A stretch of DNA of 64,000 nt from Rhizophagus clarus (GCA_015698045.1 BLAL01000215.1:1426001-1490000), one strand, 5' to 3'; positions 35,140 through 49,144 are shown, counted from the stretch's first letter. The notes: generated from the sequence alone by a model not told the origin. A program made the numbers and translations.

Positions 35140-38100
35140 TTAATAATAAAAAAAGTTTAATCCAGAAATCTTTTTTTCCCCATAATAAATAAACCTCAAA
35201 ATCTCACATTATACCAGGAAAACTTGTTGCAACTGGCAGTATTGTGTCAAAACTTCATTATGATCTATATTTACGTGACTGGTGAGTTTTTCCTAAAGAA
35301 AAAACTCAAAACTATTTTATTCCTTTACGTTTGAGACTTGAAGTTATGATCCAACTTAATAATAATCCTTTTATAGTTCATATAATTCATAATATTTACA
35401 GTTTTTTATAGCCTAGTTATATTTGTGAAAAAAGAGGATAAAGTAGTAGTATTAATAAAAATGCTACTGCAGCTATTACTTCTGTTTATCAATCTGTTTT
35501 TGATAGTAAAACAAAATATGTTGGATTCTCTTATTTGAGTATAGACCAACCTGAAACAACTCAAAAATTATTAGATGGAATCACATTTTTTCCTTTTTTT
35601 ATTGAACTAGAAAGTATAATAGTTTTTGTTAGTTATCTTAGTAAAATTATAATATTAAACGCAAGTAAAGTTGATTATAATTGTGCAGCATCATTATTTC
35701 ATAAGTATAGAAAAGTCCAATCAGTTTTTTATCAGCATGTTAATAAAGTTTTTTTTTTAATTACAATTTATTAAAACAGCCAAATAATTGCTGAATTTAA
35801 AGATATTTTGCCAAATGTTGTTTAGAATAAAACTGGAGTTTTAACATCTATACCAGGCGACATTTTATTTGTTATAAATCATTCTATAACTTTAGATAAC
35901 ATTAACCAAGAACATCAAAAACTTTACTTGCTGATAAGTGTACACCTGCTGACCTGCAGATTGAAATAATGAGATAATTATAGAATATTTATATGAGTTA
36001 TATTTAAAAAGAAATCTTAGAAGATCAGTTAAATGGCGTCAAGTATTTCAAAATTGGGTACATTAAAAAAATAATATTATTGAACTATTTATTCGTCTTA
36101 GCAAAATATATAATGTGGATTATGAATTTTAAGAAAGAGAATTACAAGTATAGCATATGATGCTTTATACTACAGGATGTATAAATATTACTCCATTTAA
36201 CAAAGGCGTTTCTTGTGTAAGTATAAATGTATATTTATATTATCAATATTAAAAATTATAAATTAATAATAACTATTATAGAATGAATTTTGGACAAATG
36301 TATCTGAACCTGAAAAAGACTGTGAAACTATTGCTAAATTATATGCAGAAAAACTTTTGAATGTGACCTTACCAACTCACATATTCTAGAACTATTTTCG
36401 TAATAGCTATAATGCAAATTCTAAAGGAGTAGATGGCAAAACATATATATTATCAATAATTGCGAAAAATTTTACCTATAAGGAAATAATTGAGGAATTA
36501 GAAGTATGTAAAATTTTTGACAAATTAAAAAAAAAAAATTGTATACAATAATAAAATTTATTAATTAAATTATCAATAGATATCACCTAATTCAGTTAAT
36601 ATAGCATGAAAGTATTCTAGAATCAATGAATCTGGATGTCCTGCACTAAAAAAGCCAGTTATTATTCGTTCAAAAATGTCTAAAGTTAAAAAAAAAGAAT
36701 TTTAATTATTTTTTGCAGACAAAGCAAATGTGAATATGAGTTCTTATAAAATTAATGTAAAATCATAATTACCAGTACTTTACCTAAAAGATCAAAAAAG
36801 TGCTCTTTGGAAAAAATTTTCTGCTACTTATCCTAATGGAATAAAGCATACTTTCTTTATGACTTGTTTACAAAACGGTCTTAAATATAGAGAAGATTTA
36901 GAAAGATTATGTATAATATGCAATGATTATGATTGTCAAACTATCAAAGGTTTAATTGAACTTATGACCATAAATTTTTCCAACAAAATTTAAAGGGTTG
37001 GTATTAATTAAATTTTTATTATTTTTTTTTGTTCAATTTGATTATATAATAATTTCTTAATTTTATAGGATCAGTTAATCCATGAATTAAAATGTTTACA
37101 CCAGCATTTAAAGAAAAATTATAAAAATAAATTATCTGTAAATAAGGATAGTATGATTGATCACATGGATTGTATTAATCATTGTTTATTATTTGCATTT
37201 GGAGAATGTATGCAATAACATTTCTTACAGTGTCAAGAATGTGATAAAATTTTCACTTTATTTAAATATTTAACTGATCAACTTAATGTTATTCATCATC
37301 CAAAACTCTTAAAATATCAAGAAAAATGACTTGTTATTTAGCACATCAAACTTACAAAGCATATCTGAATACTCAATTTAATGTTATTTTATGTGAACTA
37401 GATAATCATGAAACCATTATTGTAGTTGATTATAAAATGCAGATTTTACCTGCAATAGCTTAAAAAATTAAAAAACAAAAAGTGAGTTTTTTGGAAAGCG
37501 TGGTTGAACACTCTACACAATTTCAGTGTTTCAAAAAAATAAAAAGAATAATAAAGAATTAGATGTTCAAGCATATGATTATTGGAGTGCTGATACTAAA
37601 CAGGATGCTTGGTTTACAGCATCATACTTTGAAGCAGTATTTACAACAATAGATTCTAAACCTTTCTGGGTTAAAATTATTTTTGATAACAGAAGTCATT
37701 ATCATAATTCAGAATTAATGACAATTATTAGTTACTGATATGATTAGTATAATATAGAAGTATGCAGATAGATTTTTTTAAATTGGAAGAAACTAAAACA
37801 ACTGTTAATTCCTATCATGCAATGGTAAATAGAAATATTTAGTTCTTTTTTTTTTTTACTAACATATTTTTTATTTTTAAATCTATAATAAATTTCATAT
37901 GCTATTAAAAGCAGTGTTGGCCAGTGACCCAAATGACCTCAAATGATCCAAATGACTGGTCACGTGTCATTTGGGTCATTTCAACGTTAAATGACAAATG
38001 ACCTAGTCATTTAAAAATTACGTCATAATTCTGACCAATACAATTTCAATATTTTATGGATAATAATTTTCATGTGATACTATAAATTCATAATTCTAGT

Positions 38101-39715
38101 CGGAATCATAAACCTGGCCTAAATTATAAAGCATTAATTTTAAATGACTCAAATGACAAATGACCCTAATGACTAGGTCATTCAAAGGTCATTTAGGGGT
38201 CATCTCAAAATGGACAAATGACCTGGTTATTTGCCCATCACTGATTAAAAGCTATATCTGAATTGAATGTAATCTTACTGAGAGAAAAAACATTGAAATA
38301 GCACTTCAAGGTTTAAGTGGAATGCTAGTATTACATATAGAACTAAATCAAAATATGAAAACATTAATAAATCAAGAAAATTTGGGGTAAGTATAGTATT
38401 TTTAACAATCAATAGATTCATAAAATAATATAATATGATAGATTATAGATTGATAGATTTATAGAACTAAATCAAATAGATTTATAAACCAATAATATAA
38501 ATTTATTTTGTAAAAAAAGTTTACCGATAAATAACAAAAAAAAAATATAATAAATTATAATAAAGTAAAAAAAATAGGTGTTGAACGCAAATAAGTCCAA
38601 AAAAAAAACTAAATACTAGTAAAAATTATTTTCAAAATATTTTATTTATAAAATAAAAATTACAAAATTATCAACAAGCTCTAAAAAAAAAAATAAATAA
38701 AAAAAAAATAATATATTCTTGATTATAATAGGAATAATTAAAAATCAAAAAACGCCAATGAAAAAAATTCAAAACTATACTTGGAATCTTAAAGTAGTTT
38801 GAATGGAATTGGCCTGTAACAGGTCAATTTGCTGGATATATTCACGTGTGCTCTCTTTCTCATATTGGTAAATGGATTGATTTTTCTCTTATGCAAATTT
38901 GTGGTTCAATCTATAAAATAACTTCAACCATTTCACAATCAACTAAACCAGATGCCCCTTGGATTATGCCAATTCCTAAAAAAATAGATTATATAAAAAT
39001 ATTTTATTATTTCTAATCTCTAAAATTACAATAAACTAAATAATTATAATAATTATGATAAAAATTCAGATGAAAATACAAATGAAATCAATAAAATAGA
39101 AAAGAAAATTATTATGAAAAATAACAAATCAGGTAAATAATAAATATGTGACTAAATATCATATTTAGCGTTTTATATACTAATAATATCTATATATTAG
39201 ATAAAACTATGAGGTAAAGATAATCATGAAAGTATTTGTTCAATTCTACATGAAAAAAAATACTGAATAACAAATTCTTTAGTCTAGATCAAGAATTTCC
39301 TTTCAGCAAAGAATGGATACTAAAAGAAAATCTAAAATTTGGCAATAAGGGTAGAGGGAAATATATATCAAAAAAAGTTGTTCAGTATTTACAAGGTTTT
39401 TTTTTGGTTGGAAATTTGAGAGCAGCAGACCGCTATTCACCTGAAATATGTATACTTATTTAAAAGAATTGGCTATAGAAGAAAAACTTACTTTGGAAGA
39501 AATACCAACTGTGAAAACTATCAAAGGATGGATAGAAAGGTATAATGCTAATTTTAAGAAAGTAGTATCAGAAAAGACACTATTTGGAAATATGGAGAAT
39601 TAAAGTATAGCGCCTATTAAAAGTAGCACTAGTCAGAAACAATTTTATAAATGCTGAAAGACAAGTTAAAAATACTTTATTAGATATTTTGTTAAAATGA
39701 AAATTCCAGTAAACT
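35140..39715 (+). pseudogene. Relic of a multicopy gene with DDE-transposase-like motifs
   Basis: Broken plus-strand coding sequence across several exon-like blocks. Recognisable pieces: YVGFSYLSIDQPETTQKLLD (35517-), EFWTNVSEPEKDCETIAKLY (36281-), KKFSATYPNGIKHTFFM (about 36808-), QLIHELKCLHQHLKKNY (about 37070-), IVVDYKMQILPA (37413-), DVQAYDYWSADTKQDAWFTA (37562-), DNRSHYHNSELM (about 37686-), EETKTTVNSYHAM (37784-), EWPVTGQFAGYIHVCSLSHI (38806-), and KFGNKGRGKYISKKVV with GNLRAADRYSPEI (39340-). The order VDYKM...DN-HYHN...E resembles the three acidic residues of a DDE nuclease, and I recall similar proteins as an expanded family in Rhizophagus. Both points are inference. Many in-frame stops; a hAT MITE interrupts it. 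Confidence 0.5.
37912..38243. mobile_element. 332-bp hAT MITE in the DDE-like relic
   Basis: TIRs CAGTGTTGGCCAGTGACC (left) and CAGTGATGGGCAAATAACC (right, read inward); perfect 8-bp target duplication ATTAAAAG at 37904-37911 and 38244-38251. The interior is packed with AAATGAC/GTCATTT words. It splits the relic after a reading of ISYAIK. Confidence 0.93.
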
Positions 39716-40204
39716 ATTAAACTTTATATATTGCAATATATTGAATTAGTAAATCTACATTTAACAATCTCTGAAATGCATTTATAGTTTTAAATTACGC
39801 AGTTGTATAACAATCATTATTATAATACAAATTGATGATTGGCATTGTTATATATGAAAATTGTATCACATTTTATTATAGAAATACTATTGATCACATA
39901 TGGATGGTAATTAAATTTAAAATCCTTTTTAGCAATTTTTTAAAATAAAAAAAAATATCAATTATTTGTGATTAGTTAGAAAAAATCAAACTGAAAATTT
40001 TTTTAATATTAGGATTGTAAATATAATATAAAAAAATTTGATTTATGTTTTAATTAAAGAATTTTATAAAAAAAAAAACATTAAAAATATTTTTTAATTA
40101 AAAAATATAACTTTCTTTTCATATTATTTATTGTGTAAGTTTAGATTTGTTATATTTTTCAAAAATCTAGTTTTTTAGTACAAAAAAAAAAAATCATATA
40201 ATTA
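39716..40204. other. AT-rich DNA without recognisable gene
   Basis: Nothing beyond A/T runs was seen. Confidence 0.55.
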
Positions 40205-41030
40205 TTTTATTTTTTTATTTTTATTTTTATTTTTATTAACACAAAAATCTCTATAATAAAGATCAAAAAGAAAATTAGATAGAAATAATACATTTATAAA
40301 AAATGTAATAGTGAGCACTGATCAAACTATAGTTAGAACAAAAGAACTAAACTAAATAGATATTGCAGCACTTTTAGTCATAAGCATGACAAAAGAATCA
40401 TCTTCAACTTGTTCATGCAAGATACAAAGTATCGCTTTCATCTGGGATATCAACAATCAAACTACAAAAAACTTCTCTAACTGTCAAATTAAAATAAAGT
40501 AAATTGCACGATCAACTCACATTAAAAATATAGTATTTGAAACTATCTAAAGCAAAATAAATAAACTGCCTTAAATTCTTATATATATAACATGATGATA
40601 AGGATACAGATAAGCTTGTTTCTTAATAGAAAAAGTAATGTCCATATTAGATTTCCAAATAAAAAAAGCTTGACATCTTGAAGGTCATATATGATTTTTA
40701 GTAAATTCTGTATTTAACCAATTGAGTTCTTCTAGTAGAGTTCAGACAGACAAAACTAAAATATATTGTAATAAAAATAAAATAAGACTTTGAGAAATAA
40801 AACCCCTTAAAAAATCAATAAAAATAAAAGAAGTATTACTACCATCTAAATCCCAAATATTAATGTTTTAGATTATAGATTCAATGATGTTATGTGAATA
40901 AGAATTAATAAATGAACAAATATAAGAAATAATAGAAGATAAATATGAACGAGTAATGAAAAGAACTTCAGAATATAACCAAATATGAGGTAAATTTTTA
41001 GAAAGATCTTTACAAAGGAAACAATATGAA
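40205..41030 (-). pseudogene. LINE ORF2 C-terminal relic with (AAAAAT)n tail
   Basis: The minus strand reads, between stops, YCFLCKDLSKNLPHIW, then FINSYSHNIIESII, NIWDLDGSN and FIDFLRGFISQSLILF. This follows the pattern of the region after RNase H in the LINE at 17393-18920 (W, about 10 residues, L-I-x-G-x-x-P/S). Downstream on the same strand the sequence ends in TTTTTA-type repeats at 40206-40237 (AAAAAT on the coding strand), a typical LINE 3' tail. Heavily decayed; the family call rests on weak similarity. Confidence 0.4.
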
Positions 41031-41210
41031 ACTATTTTATTTTTTTATAAATTTTACCTATATTTAAAAAAAATAGGTGTAATTATAAAAAACTCTATAT
41101 GATATAGTTATAAAAAGAGATTTTTTTATATGTTTATTAATATATTAAATTTAAAATATAGTGTACTTATAAAAAAGGGTTTTATATGATTTAATTATAC
41201 AGGAAATAAT

Positions 41211-43277
41211 TTTTATTTTTATTTTTATTTAAACAATTGTCATCCAACTGAAATACTTATCGTAAAATAGATTCAAACAATACAAAGGAGAACCTAAGTA
41301 AGCATCGATAGTCGGTCAAATCATTGTTCTTAAAAAATTAAGATACTAAATTGGTTATCACAAGTATCTCCGTTAAAAGTTAAAGCTAAGCTAAAACAAG
41401 CAACGCCGCCCTGCAAGACAACAATTTATAGCTCCTCAGAAATAAATTGTAATCACTTTCACCAGAAACCTCAACACCTTAAAACGACTAAACTCTATAA
41501 ATGTTCATTGCTTGGCAGACTTACTCAAACAAATGAACAAAAACAAAAATAAAAAAGAAAGAAAAAATAAAAAACACTAACTACTAAATATTAAATTAAT
41601 AATTGTAACAAGAGCTTGACGATATCCATTTTATCCTGAGGCTTCTTGTCAGAGGACTTCTTTGATTTCTTCTTATCTTTCGACTTATTGGAAGTCTTCT
41701 TAGTATTCTTCACAGGTTTATTTGATTTAGTAGGGCATGTTTTGGATGGAATAGTCTTTTTGTTCTTCTTGGACGGCTTTGAAGGAATAGAGGAAGACTT
41801 GGACTTGTTGGTAAAACCTTAGAGTTAGCAGAAAAGGGAGTTTTACACCATGGGTGAGAGTAGTCTTGATTGTTATGGTTGAAATTGAAAGTCGTCTGAC
41901 GACAAGCTTCTATATCTTCGAATTTTTTGAAAAAGGCTACAATTAAACTCTTACCACTTACACAAAAATGCTTTACAGCTTTGATTGGGTAGTTAGCGAA
42001 GACATGTAAGGGCTGGTTCCTATCCTATAATTGCCAAAACTTTGAGTCTTCAGGCAGATCGTTGACATAGAGGCAGAACTGTTCACGTTTTTTTCTTTGT
42101 TGTAGCGTCCAGTATCCTAGGAACTATCGTACTTCCTGGTTTCCTAAGGTATATTGCCAGAGGCCTTTATCGAAGGAAGCCAACGTGAAAGTGGAGAGGC
42201 ATATATTTAATCGAAGCGTCTGAGACTTCCTTTGTCTCTTTGATGTCATAGAAATGACATCACTCCATGACTTCAGCTAAGCGAGTATTTTTTCATGAGT
42301 CTACTTTACAGGTACGTCATATACAAATATTTCCCTTGATTATTTCTTTGATCTTTGGGAATGTGAAAATCTGTATATATTTTTTCAACAGCCTTTGCTG
42401 GAACCTTATTCTTTTGAGTTTAGGGGTAGTAGCACTACCAGAAGGAACTGGTCCTAATAGAGTAAGATGCAGCTGATCCTCCACTTGCATAGCATCATCA
42501 ACCTGTTGGGCTGAAGGTATGACTGGTATTGGCTGTATGATTAACTGCTGAATCAGGAATGAGGTGAGGAGTGTGATGGTGTGTATCACCTGAAATAACC
42601 TGTTTCAGTTTTTCACATGATTCTTCATAGCTGACTGGGTCGCCCACTTGTTTTTTCTGAAGAAGCAATGCCATAAGTTGACAAGGATAATTTAGCGAGT
42701 TCATAAAAGCTCAAAGTTCAACGTGAACTATAAGTGATATCAGCATATTAGGAATTTGTGTTTTTTGTGAAAGGGATTTGTACTTTACTGGATCAGCTTT
42801 TGGACCAAAGGTTTTAACTAGCCATTTGCCTTGTTCCATAGCGTTCATAGTCGTAATATGTTGAAAATTTTTCTCTATTATATATAATAAAAGAGCTTCA
42901 TATTGTTCTTCCAGTTGCTTATCAAGAAAACCGTCCTTATTGAGAAATGCTGCCACTTTCTCATCGGTATCTGAAGAGCCTTGTACTGGTTATTTATCCT
43001 TATTCTTGGACTTTTTCTTCTTTTTATTTTTCTTCTTCTTCGGTAAAGATATTTGTGTTTTTGAAGAAGAAAGTGATTATGAAAATGTTATTATTTTGAT
43101 ATCACTATCGTTGTCTTCTGTAGTAGCATCTTCTGTATAAAAAGTGTCAAGAATACTTTGGTCTATCTCCATATTGTGACGAAGTTTAATAAAAAGTTTT
43201 TAGTTTAGAAAAATAAATTTTTTGTAAAAAATTTTTATATGGTTTGAAACGCAACAGGAGAGAGTTTTTAAAATTTA
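41211..43277 (-). mobile_element. ORF1-only LINE-like retroposon, copy 1
   Basis: The flanks TATACAGGAAATAAT (41196-41210) and TATACAGGAGATAAT (43278-43292) match at 14 of 15 bases as a target-site duplication. On the minus strand the copy starts with AAAAACTCT-type sequence, has an ATG at 43172 (MEIDQSILDTFY), then a broken ORF1-like frame: AAFLNKDGFLDKQLEEQYEA, KWLVKTFGPKADPVKYKSL, YWTLQQRKKREQFCLYVNDLP, KFEDIEACRQTTF, HPWCKTPF, a Lys/Ser-rich stretch and the end KMDIVKLLLQLLI. About 380 bp of 3' UTR and an AAAAAT-repeat tail (41211-41236) follow. No reverse transcriptase is present although both ends are. The protein resembles the ORF1 protein of fungal LINEs (RNA-binding, inferred). Confidence 0.75.
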
Positions 43278-43986
43278 TACAGGAGATAATTATAAGGAAG
43301 ATCAGTTGTATATATTATACTAAAACCTTAAATAATATATAAATATATTAGATTTGAGTTTATTTAATAATCATATAAAAAAAAAAAATCTATATAAAAC
43401 TTTTATTTGCTTATTTTAATATAAAATTTTTAATTGGTTAAATATTTAAATATATAGTTAAACTTATTTTTATTTCAGTTCAATAATTATATTTGTATAA
43501 TAGAATCCTTTATTTGTATGATAAATATTTATATATATATATATATATAGATAAAATTTTAATTTCATATGTAGATTTAATAATTTTTTTATATAATCAG
43601 ACAAATTTTATACAATCACATGCTATATAGTCACACCTTCACATAAGAATCCAATTTTGTGAAACTGACTTTTACTTAGTTAATTTATTTCTTTATAATC
43701 ACAATTTGATTATAATTACTATCACTATATAATCTATAACATACATATTATTTTTACTAATAATTGAACTTCTTTATAGTCACTATAATTTCAGTTAAAT
43801 TAAAATTTTAGCCAGAATTATAAACAAATTTCCTTTTTTTAGAATGCAAATTATAAGAAATTTTCAAAATTGTTTTTATAAATGATAATTACCCAAAAAT
43901 ACAATTTATGTTTAATAAATTATAATTCAAGCCAAAACTAAGATAATTTTAATAATTTTTATTTATGATTTCAAATTATATACAAT

Positions 43987-45622
43987 TAGTGCTCCAAATG
44001 AGTCAAGTTAACCTGGATCAATTCGTGAGTTAAGTCAAGTTGAGCTGGATCAATTCGTAAGTTAAGTCAAGTTGAGCTGGGTTTGATTTGAGGATTTTTC
44101 TGTTATGTAACTATGATTTGAGTCATAAGTCGATTCTAATTGAGTCAATTCTAAGTTTATATTAATACTCACTTAACCCAGATTAACCTGGGTTGAATAA
44201 AATTTGTAATAGTATATCAGATTTTAATATAAACTTATAATAAAATAATGTTTTTCATAATATTTATTTTATTATTAAATTAAAAAATATTATAAAAGTC
44301 ATTAGTTTTTTGTTTAGTAATTTATGAATAAAAAACATTTCACAACGTTTTTAATTAATGGAGTTAAAAAATATTACAAAAATTTTTTTTCTTGTTTAAT
44401 TCATAAATAAGAAACATTTTGCAACATTTTTAATTAACAGAGTTAAAAAATGTTGCAAAAACATTTTTTTTTCATTAATTCTTAGATCAGAAATATTTCG
44501 CAACATTTTTAATTAATATAGTTAAAAACTATTGCAAAAACATTTTTTTTTGTTAATTTATAAATCAAAACATTTTGCAATATTTTATCATTATAGCCAA
44601 AAAATATTACAAGCAATGTTTATGTGCAAAATATTTAAAAAAAAACTATTTCAGACAGTTTTTAATCGTTTTAATAAAATGTTGTAAAATGTTTTTATTT
44701 CTTTTAATTTAATTTGATAAAAAAACTGATTTGCAACAGTTTTAATTATTTTAATAAAAATGTTACAAAATGTTTTTATTTCTTTTAATTTAATTTGATA
44801 AAAAAACCATTTTGTAATGGTTTTTAATTATTTTAATAAAAATATTGCAAACTGTTTTTATTTCTTTAATTTTATACAATAAAAAAAACTATTTCACTAC
44901 AGTTTTTAATTATTTTAATAAAAATATTGCAAAACATTTTTATTTCTTTAATTTTATATAATAAATAAACCATTTTGCAATAGTTTTTAATCATTTTAAT
45001 AAAAACGTTGTGAAACATTTTTATTTCTTTAACTTAATACGATAAAAAAACTGTTTCACAATAGTTATTAATCATTTTAATAAAATATTGTAAAACATTT
45101 TTATTTCTTTTAATTTAACATGATAAAAAAACTGTTTTGCAATAGTTTTTAATCATTTTAATAAAAACGTTGTAAAACATTTTTATTTTTTTAATTTTAT
45201 ATGATAAAAAAAACTATTTCATAACAGTTTTTAATTATTTTAGTAATAACGTTGTGAAACATTTTTATTTTTTTAACTTAATATGATAAAAAAAATTTGT
45301 TTTAGTAAAAATGTTGTGAAACATTTTATTTCTTTAATTTAATATGATAAAAAAATCATTTTGTAACAGTTTTTAATCGTTTTAATAAACACTAAAAAAC
45401 ATTGTGAACTGGTAACATTTTTCTAATATTTTTATCAACTCTTTACTAACTCAAGAATAATCAATCCAAATCAAGTTGATCTGAGTTAATGTTTTTTATG
45501 AGTCGAGTTGAATCAAGTTTAAAAAAATTATTATTTTGATTTGATTTAACTAGACTTGAATTTTTCAAGTTAAGTATAATTCTGTCCAATAATTGATTTG
45601 ACTCGATTCATTCAGAGCACTA
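43987..45622. mobile_element. 1.6-kb non-autonomous hAT element with hairpin array
   Basis: TIRs TAGTGCTCCAAATGAGTCAA (left) and TAGTGCTCTGAATGAATCGA (right, read inward). Perfect 8-bp target duplication TATACAAT at 43979-43986 and 45623-45630. The ends contain GAGTCAAGTTGA and GATCAATTC words; the centre is the array at 44330-45420. No transposase. Confidence 0.92.
44330..45420. repeat. About 80-bp hairpin array, GTTGCGAAAC type (array 1)
   Basis: About twelve units of the pattern AAAATGTTGCGAAACATTTT, TATTTCTTTAATTTAATATG, ATAAAAAAACTGTTTCGCAAC, AGTTTTTAATCATTTTAAT. The motif GTTGCGAAAC and its inverse GTTTCGCAAC alternate, giving each unit fold-back potential. Most CpG positions vary to TpG or CpA. 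Confidence 0.8.
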
Positions 45623-47149
45623 TATACAATAACACCTTTATATAATCACTAGTTAAAAGTGTAATAGTGATTATATAGAGATCTGACTGTATATAATTTT
45701 TTAACTATCACTTTTTTTTTAAATATATTACTTATTTTATATATTTTTAATGTTTATAAAATTAAGTATTATATTTTATTATAAAAAATATTATATTTTA
45801 TAATAATATTCTTTTTTTTTAATTTTAATAATTTTAGGAAAAACTCTTTCTGGTACCAAAAGGACAAAATTTTTATTTTGTCTATAGGACGTTTACTTTT
45901 TTAAGAAACCCTGCAAATAAACAACAGAAATGGACTTCTCAACTCAAGAAACATTACATAGCAATTCAAAATAATTTTTTAAATACCGTAAAGAATAAAT
46001 ATAAAGGTCTATAGTACTAACTGTTTATTGTATAATACAACAGAACAAGGATTTTTTTAGACAGGCAAAAGTTAATGACAAGCTACTGAAATTATTTTTT
46101 AAGTCCAATAAAGATATTATGTAACTAGTAGAAACACTAAAGTTTTTGAATGTAACTCTAAAAGCTTTTATATTACCCTTTTTCTTAGCGACTATTATCA
46201 GTTATTTTGTCAAAGAATCTTGCTATCATGAATGAGAGACTTGTACAGCAAATTTAGAAATTCAGCCCCCTGTGCAATAACAACAAATTACTCCTAATAT
46301 ATCTGATATAGCAATTTCTCAACCTATAAAATACCAATCAGATTTGTAAATTTTGATGTCTCTATAGATGATACAAATAATAAGGTACCCAGTACTTCTC
46401 ATCATTCCAATTTAATTCTACCATCTACTATACCTTTATCCAGGATTTAGAAAAAAGCTGCTAAGAAAAAGCTGAAAAAACTTCAACAACAACAGCAAAT
46501 ACCAAACAACAATCTCTTTATTGTTCCTAGTAGCCTGTCACCTGAGCAAACACCCTCTGAATCAAAAGTGGTTACTTTTAGTAATGCTTCCCCTCTGACA
46601 GTGTTTCTTTCAAAAAGTAGTGACAGTCATAAACCTTTGGTGAAGACCACAACTAATTAGGAGAAAAAGAGAAAATAGGAGCATTTAGCAAACAATTTTA
46701 GAAACTCCAATCTTATCCTTACTGATTAAAGTCTTGTAGAAAAAGAACAGGCATAGCTGCTAAACTTAATAGTCTATGATATATCAACCAAATGGAATAA
46801 CTATACTCTCCTTAGGAACTTAAGTTTCTGGAGAAAGATTGTATCAATTATACAAGAAATTTTTTCAGTAAGGGTAAGATTAATACCAAATCATACATGC
46901 TTAAAGATTTATAATAGAGGTAGTACTCTGAATGAATCAAGTCAATCTGGATCAATTCACAAGTCAAGTCAAGTCAAGTTTGATTTGACTACAATTCAAT
47001 TCTGATTTGAGTTGATTCTGAGTTTATATTAATACTCGACTTGATTCAGATTAATAAAATCTGCAGTAATATATTAGATTTTAATATAAACTTATAATAA
47101 AATAATGTTTTCATAATATTTTTTTTATTATTAGGTTATGAAAAACATT

Positions 47150-48755
47150 AGTTTTTTATTTAATAATTCATGAATAAAAAACATTTCATAATGTTTTTAA
47201 TTAATAGAGTTTTTTTTCTTGTTTAATTTATAAATAAGAAACATTTTGCAACATTTTTAATTAACAGAGTTAAAAAATGTTGTGAAAAATATTTTTTTCA
47301 TTAATTCATAGATCAGAACATTTTCGCAACATTTTTAATTAATATATTTTTTTTTATTAATTCATAAATCAAAAATGTTTTGCAAAATTTAATCATTATA
47401 ATTAAAAAATGTTATGAGTAATGTTTATGTGCAAAATATTCAAAAAAAAACTAGTTTGGACAGTTTTTAATCATTTTAATAAAAATGTTGCAAAACATTT
47501 TTATTTCTTTTAATTTTATACGATAAAAAAACTGTTTCGCAACAGTTTTTAATTATTTTAATAAAAATATTATGAAATATTTTTATTTTTTAATTTAATT
47601 CAATAAAAAAATCATTTCACAATAGTTTTTAATCATTTTAATAAAAATATTGCGAAACGTTTTTATTTTTTTAATTTTATATAATAAAAAAACTGTTTCG
47701 CAACAGTTTTTAATTATTTTAATAAAAACGTTGTAAAACATTTTTATTTCTTTTAATTTAATATGATAAAAAACCATTTTGTAACAGTTTTTAATTGTTT
47801 TAATAAAAACGTTGCAAAATATTTTTATTTCTTTAATTTAATATGATAAAAAACCATTTTGCAACAGTTTTTAATCATTTTAATAAAAATGTTGCAAAAT
47901 ATTTTATTTCTCTTAATTTAATATGAAAAAAATCATTTCGCAACAGTTTTTAATCATTTTAATAAAAATGTTGCAAAATGTTTTTATTTCTTTTAATTTA
48001 ATATGATAAAAAAACTGTTTCACAATAGTTTTTAATCATTTTAATAAAAATGTTGATTTAATATGATAAAAAAATCATTTTGCAATGGTTATTAATCATT
48101 TTAATAAAAACGTTGTGAACCATTTTAGTTTTTTAATTTAATATGATAAAAAAAACCATTTGGTAATGGTTATTAATCGTTTTAATAAAACATTGTAAAA
48201 CATTTTTATTTCTTTAATTTTATATAATAAAAAAACCATTTTTGCAACAGTTTTTAATCATTTTAATAAAAATGTTGTGAAATATTTTTATTTCTTTAAT
48301 TTAATACGATAAAAAAACTATTTTGTAATGATTTTTAATCATTTTAATAAAAATGTTGTGAAACAGTTTTATTTTTAATTTAATATGATAAAAAGAATTG
48401 TTTTGCAATGGTTATTAATCGTTTTAATAAAAATATTGTGAAACATTTTTATTTCTTTAATTTTATATAATAAAAAACTATTTTGCAACAGTTTTAATCA
48501 TTTTAATAAAAATGTTATGAAACATTTTTATTTCTTTTAATTTAACACAATAAAAAACTATTTCGTAACAGTTTTTAATTATTTTAATAAAAATATTGCA
48601 AAACATTTTTATTTCTTTAATTTTATATGATAAAAAAACCATTTTGCAACAGTTTTTAATCATTGTAATAAAAATGTTGTGAAATATTTTTATTTCTTTA
48701 ACTTAATATGATAAAAAAAACTATTTCACAATAGTTTTTAATCATTTTAATTATA
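47150..48755. repeat. About 80-bp hairpin array, GTTGCGAAAC type (array 2)
   Basis: About twenty units of the same 80-bp repeat as array 1. Chance frames over it translate to repetitive KMFYNVFIKIIKN-like peptides and are not genes. Confidence 0.82.
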
Positions 48756-49144
48756 CTTCTTAGTGTAATTAATTTAATTACACCATTATACTGGATGTAA
48801 TAGGCCGTAATAATTACAGTTTCAAATTTTAAAAATATTGATATGTCATAATTAAATTAACCTGTCAAATTAATTACGGCATTTTCAGATTACTTATGAT
48901 ATGATATCAGGTTAATTTCAGCCTCTGAGATAGTCAATAATCGTGACAGTTGAAATTAATATTATATGTGACTTATTAATCTGATCTACTGATCGATAAT
49001 CTAAATTTTTTATTAAAAAAAAATCTGGTAGTCTTTTTTTCTTTTTTGTTAAACAGTTTCTTTTAAACTATTAAATTTTTATTTTGAAAACAGTTTTTGA
49101 ACTATTATTCATTTTATTTTTTTAAAAAAAAAATATTTTTTTCG
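48756..49144. other. AT-rich sequence inside the composite hAT element
   Basis: Not part of the hairpin array. It contains inverted TGTAATTAATTTAATTACA-like words near 48776 and long T-runs; no gene was seen. Confidence 0.4.

Larger units (their letters stand above)
43594..45692. mobile_element. Possible older TA-target element around the hAT insertion
   Basis: ATAATCAGACAAATTTTATA near 43595 and, read inward from 45690, CAGTCAGATCTCTATATAATCAC are weak inverted matches rich in TATAATCAC words. TA borders are plausible. If real, the 1.6-kb hAT element at 43987-45622 sits inside it. Confidence 0.3.

Noticed and set aside
47595-48663. Repetitive KEIKMFYNIFIKIIKN-type frames
   Set aside because: Translation of the 80-bp hairpin array; no start context or domain.
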